From a virus, in IMG/VR virus record IMGVR_UViG_3300006052_000012, positions 1 to 47,777 of that record: a stretch of 47,777 nt of DNA, one strand, 5' to 3'. The notes below the pieces were generated by a model, which did no database searches, was not told the origin of the DNA, and was given only the letters and a program-made list of their open reading frames with translations. Made by a program: the position numbers and the translations under genes. Of the stretch, positions 45,190 to 47,777 are shown one piece after another. Every line of letters starts with the position of its first letter. The stretch's first letter is position 1.

Positions 45190-45995
45190 CATTATTTTTA
45201 GATGATCAAACACTCTACCGAATTCTTCAGCGCGAAAGCCCAGCAGATGTTTATGCTGACGGAGCTCCGAGCGCGTTCTTCACCACAGCTGATCAGATGT
45301 CGTTTGCCAGAGTCGTCAGAGATGGCTATACCAACCTAGGAAATATCTATAACAATATCTGGCCACAGACTACTGATGAGTTCGTCTCTCAATGGGAAAC
45401 TTTAATTTCTTCTACACCATTGCCAGTTTTACCAACTCTATTAGACCGCCAAAACCGTATTCTAAATAAGCTAAGAACACGTAATGGAATATCGGCTTGG
45501 GATGTTGCGACGTTCGTCGCTAATTATGTTCCAGAAGGCACTTACATACAAATTATTGAAAAGGGATCTCCTAGAGGTGGCTGGAGGCTATCGCGCTCTA
45601 AGCTAAGCCTAGAAACATATTTCGGATCTGGCAGGCTTTTGACAGGTCAGACGACGTGCGATAATTCGAACATCAGAGGATGGAGACTTTCACAGTCGAA
45701 GCTCAGCACCCAGACTTATTTCGGCAGTAAAGCTATAGCCGATGGTCTTACGCAAGCTTACACATACGTGGTTAAGATTTATGACTATACTTTCCCAACT
45801 GACGTCTTCAACAAGTTTTTAATCGATTTGACGGCTTTCGAACCAGCTAGATCGCAGCATATCGTTTACCAGGGGCTACCAATAGCGGGCACTCCATTTC
45901 AAACTTTACTGCCTCAAGTTGGTCAATTTGATAATATTTTGTTAATTGCTAGGGACAGCACGAGTCCTACAGGTTATAAAGGAAGGACGATATAA
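45186..45995 (+). CDS. Baseplate/tail protein, Mu gp48-like (269 aa)
   Basis: The order after baseplate J and the N-terminus (WPQTTDEFVSQWETLISSTP; LLDRQNRILNKLRTRNGIS) match DUF2313/gp48-type proteins. An internal duplication GWRLSRSKLSLETYFGS (132-148) and GWRLSQSKLSTQTYFGS (165-181) sits in the middle. The C-terminal part (FEPARSQHIVYQG) ends the wedge module. Function in attaching the fibre is inferred from order. Confidence 0.7.
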   Translation: MTLFLDDQTLYRILQRESPADVYADGAPSAFFTTADQMSFARVVRDGYTNLGNIYNNIWPQTTDEFVSQWETLISSTPLPVLPTLLDRQNRILNKLRTRNGISAWDVATFVANYVPEGTYIQIIEKGSPRGGWRLSRSKLSLETYFGSGRLLTGQTTCDNSNIRGWRLSQSKLSTQTYFGSKAIADGLTQAYTYVVKIYDYTFPTDVFNKFLIDLTAFEPARSQHIVYQGLPIAGTPFQTLLPQVGQFDNILLIARDSTSPTGYKGRTI

Positions 45996-45997
45996 AT

Positions 45998-46813
45998 ATG
46001 GCGAACTCAAATATTAATCAGTTTAATTGCTACGACGACTACCTCTGGCAGGCCTCAGACATGACGGCGTTCCAGCAATATCTCCAAGATATTCCTAAGG
46101 GCCTAGCTCAAGCTGGTTTCGGGAACTGCGTTTTAACAGGACTAGAGGTTCTGACCGCTACCGGAATGACTGCTAACGTGAACGTGGGAGTCGCTGTCGG
46201 TGATGATGGTATGCCTCTCGTTTCTGGTTCTGTCGCTCCTATTACGATAGCTACACCCGCAAGTTTTCCAGCGAGAACTTTAGTCGTACTTCGTCCGGTC
46301 AATACGGATAACACTTTTATTACGAACCCTACGAACCCAGGTGGACCTCAAGTTCCTCTGTTGACTCAGCTCAGCTGTCAGGTTGTGGTATTGAATGGAA
46401 CTCCTGGTGTGAGTCCGGTTTATCCTTCTATACTAGCTGGTGATGTGAAGTTGATCGGCTTCAGATTAGCCGCTGGTCAATCAACAATTTCTCAAAATGA
46501 TTTAGACTTTGAACAACGCTCCGTTCCTAAGCAGAGAAGAAAAGCAATCCGCGAACTTTCCGCAGATGCGACGCTGAACGTCGTTGATGAGGTTATTTTA
46601 GTTAACGCAGCTTCGGGTACCGTGAATGTCAATTTAGCTGCCGCTACTTCAATGACTGGAAATGAAGTCAAGGTTGTTAAAATTGACTCAAGTGCTAATC
46701 CAGTTAATGTGAACAGCGCTGATTTAATTTCTGGTCAAAGTACGCAAACCATTGATAGTCAGTGGGGATCAATTAAAGCCGCTGCGTTAAGAAGCAGCTA
46801 TGTGTCTTATTAA
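45998..46813 (+). CDS. Tail fibre/baseplate adaptor-like protein (271 aa)
   Basis: Follows the gp48-like gene by 2 nt. An N-terminal helix segment (DMTAFQQYLQDIPKGLA) is followed by a beta-rich region (GMTANVNVGVAVGDDGMPL; ARTLVVLRPVNTDN) seen in proteins that attach fibres to baseplates, then a second beta domain (GNEVKVVKIDSSANPVNV) resembling trimeric fibre repeats. Not assigned to a named family. Confidence 0.6.
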   Translation: MANSNINQFNCYDDYLWQASDMTAFQQYLQDIPKGLAQAGFGNCVLTGLEVLTATGMTANVNVGVAVGDDGMPLVSGSVAPITIATPASFPARTLVVLRPVNTDNTFITNPTNPGGPQVPLLTQLSCQVVVLNGTPGVSPVYPSILAGDVKLIGFRLAAGQSTISQNDLDFEQRSVPKQRRKAIRELSADATLNVVDEVILVNAASGTVNVNLAAATSMTGNEVKVVKIDSSANPVNVNSADLISGQSTQTIDSQWGSIKAAALRSSYVSY

Positions 46814-46822
46814 GGAGAAAAT

Positions 46823-47777
46823 ATGAAAGCTTTGAAACATTTTATCAGTATGACGATGATCGCTCTATCCGCGACTCCTTCAATTGCTCAGACACTTCCA
46901 TCTAATACTGTTCGTATGGGTGATGGTTCTGCTAGCGATAAAAAGCTAGTGATGAATAGAGGTGGATCAAATCCTTATTTAAAATGGAGCGAATCTCTTC
47001 AACAACTTTTATTTTCTAATGATGGCAACTCTGAAAAAGCTATTGGTTCGGGTGGTGGTGGTGCTAGCGGCATTTCTGTCATAACTAATGGAAACCCAGA
47101 TTTTGAAGCTGGTGCTGGGAATTGGACAGCTTCTGCTGGTTCTTTCACTATTGGAACCACTATGTTCGATAAAAAGAACGGTGTTTTCAATTCTTCTTCT
47201 TCTGGTCAAACCATTTCAAATACGGCTGTCTCTGTTAACTTTCAGCCAGGTTTAAAGAACGCTTCTGCCGTGGCTTCTTGTTTTTTCCAAACGACAGCAA
47301 CAGATTATAAAATTCAAGTTTTTGATGGAACTAATGTTCTATCTGAAAATGTTATCCCAGCTTCTTCAGTTGCTATTCCAATTTTCGCACCTTTCGTCAT
47401 GCCTAGCACTGGGACTATTCAGTTAAGAGTTATTTCTCAAAGTGACGCAGCTGATATTAACCTTGATAATTGCTATCTTGGTCAAAGCGTTTTTACTCCA
47501 AAATCGCAGGCGGTGCTTTATGGCACTCTTACCATTACTGGATGCTCGGGTGATTACACTACGACAAACACTTCGTTTTCAAACCTAGGAACAAATACGA
47601 GCTGCTCTTATGTAGCGACAGGAAACGCTCAAGCTCCAGGAACTCAAATTTTGGCTATATCGTTTCCATCGCTGCCGGCCGGTGATTACATAGTGCAGAT
47701 CAATGGTCAGTACTCTACTGCTTCTAATAAATCTGCATATTACAGACTTACTGATGGGACTAACTTCAGTAGAGAGG
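46823..47777 (+). CDS. Putative receptor-binding/adhesin-like protein with signal peptide (partial)
   Basis: ATG 46823 has AAGGAG 6 nt upstream. The frame stays open to the end of the window (about 318 codons seen). It starts MKALKHFISMTMIALSATP then SIAQT, a convincing Sec signal peptide with an AQ-type cleavage site, unusual for a tail protein. Then come TLPSNTVRMGDGSASDKKL, a Gly-rich hinge (GSGGGGASG) and a beta-sandwich region (NGNPDFEAGAGNWTASAG), as in carbohydrate-binding domains. The 3' end is outside the window. Confidence 0.65.
   Translation, partial: MKALKHFISMTMIALSATPSIAQTLPSNTVRMGDGSASDKKLVMNRGGSNPYLKWSESLQQLLFSNDGNSEKAIGSGGGGASGISVITNGNPDFEAGAGNWTASAGSFTIGTTMFDKKNGVFNSSSSGQTISNTAVSVNFQPGLKNASAVASCFFQTTATDYKIQVFDGTNVLSENVIPASSVAIPIFAPFVMPSTGTIQLRVISQSDAADINLDNCYLGQSVFTPKSQAVLYGTLTITGCSGDYTTTNTSFSNLGTNTSCSYVATGNAQAPGTQILAISFPSLPAGDYIVQINGQYSTASNKSAYYRLTDGTNFSRE

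Overview
The window looks like one continuous piece of a tailed double-stranded DNA phage genome (a virus or a complete prophage-like element). There are no bacterial housekeeping genes. The genes are packed with 1-8 nt stop/start overlaps. A full set of packaging, head, contractile-tail and baseplate genes is present. The morphogenesis genes are Mu-like: DUF935 portal, MuF-type head protein, gpI-type protease with a nested scaffold, gpG-like protein, sheath, tube, gpN-like DNA circulation protein, gpP-like hub, and gp45-gp48-like baseplate proteins. It should therefore be a myovirus. No Mu transposase, integrase, phage repressor or DNA polymerase was seen in the window. A likely lipoprotein in the lysis region and the lytic transglycosylase suggest a Gram-negative host. 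The host species cannot be told from the sequence.

Layout. 1-1572: lysis region (small membrane proteins, a candidate lipoprotein that starts inside the previous gene, an SLT-type endolysin). 1569-4622: sugar cassette (PLP aminotransferase, NeuD/PglD-like acyltransferase, zinc-binding small protein, GT-A glycosyltransferase, methyltransferase). 4600-7830, minus strand: a run of eleven small early genes (Ea22-like, HNH, Cys-rich proteins). 7894-9996, minus strand: FkbM methyltransferase, a TET/JBP-type 2-oxoglutarate dioxygenase and a ParB-like protein, read as one operon from ParB. 10220-17752, plus strand: replication initiator-like protein, possible helicase loader, RecE-like nuclease, probable annealing-protein partner, and many small proteins. 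17753-18257: two unusual tRNA-like elements flanking a Fis-type regulator. 18277-19969: GT-B glycosyltransferase, RusA resolvase, small DNA-binding protein. 19947-23707: terminase and portal. 23775-28553: virion accessory proteins, including a fibre with twenty exact Asp-His heptads. 28563-34200: MuF-type protein interrupted by an intein, protease/scaffold, decoration, capsid. 34273-46813: connector, sheath, tube, chaperones (with a -1 frameshift signal), tape measure, baseplate, fibre. 46823-end: a tail-like protein carrying a signal peptide, cut by the window edge.

How it fits together. The dioxygenase/ParB operon, the two glycosyltransferases and the aminosugar-type cassette could together make and decorate a hypermodified base, although decoration of the virion or host surface is equally possible for the sugar genes. 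The most unusual item is the MuF intein (29298-30002): its splicing motifs are in the MuF frame, but its HNH homing endonuclease is encoded in a different frame inside it. Four transcription-unit starts share a sigma70-like promoter placed exactly 6 nt before the start codon with no Shine-Dalgarno sequence, suggesting leaderless early mRNAs. Functions are assigned from motifs and gene order read by eye; no database search was possible.
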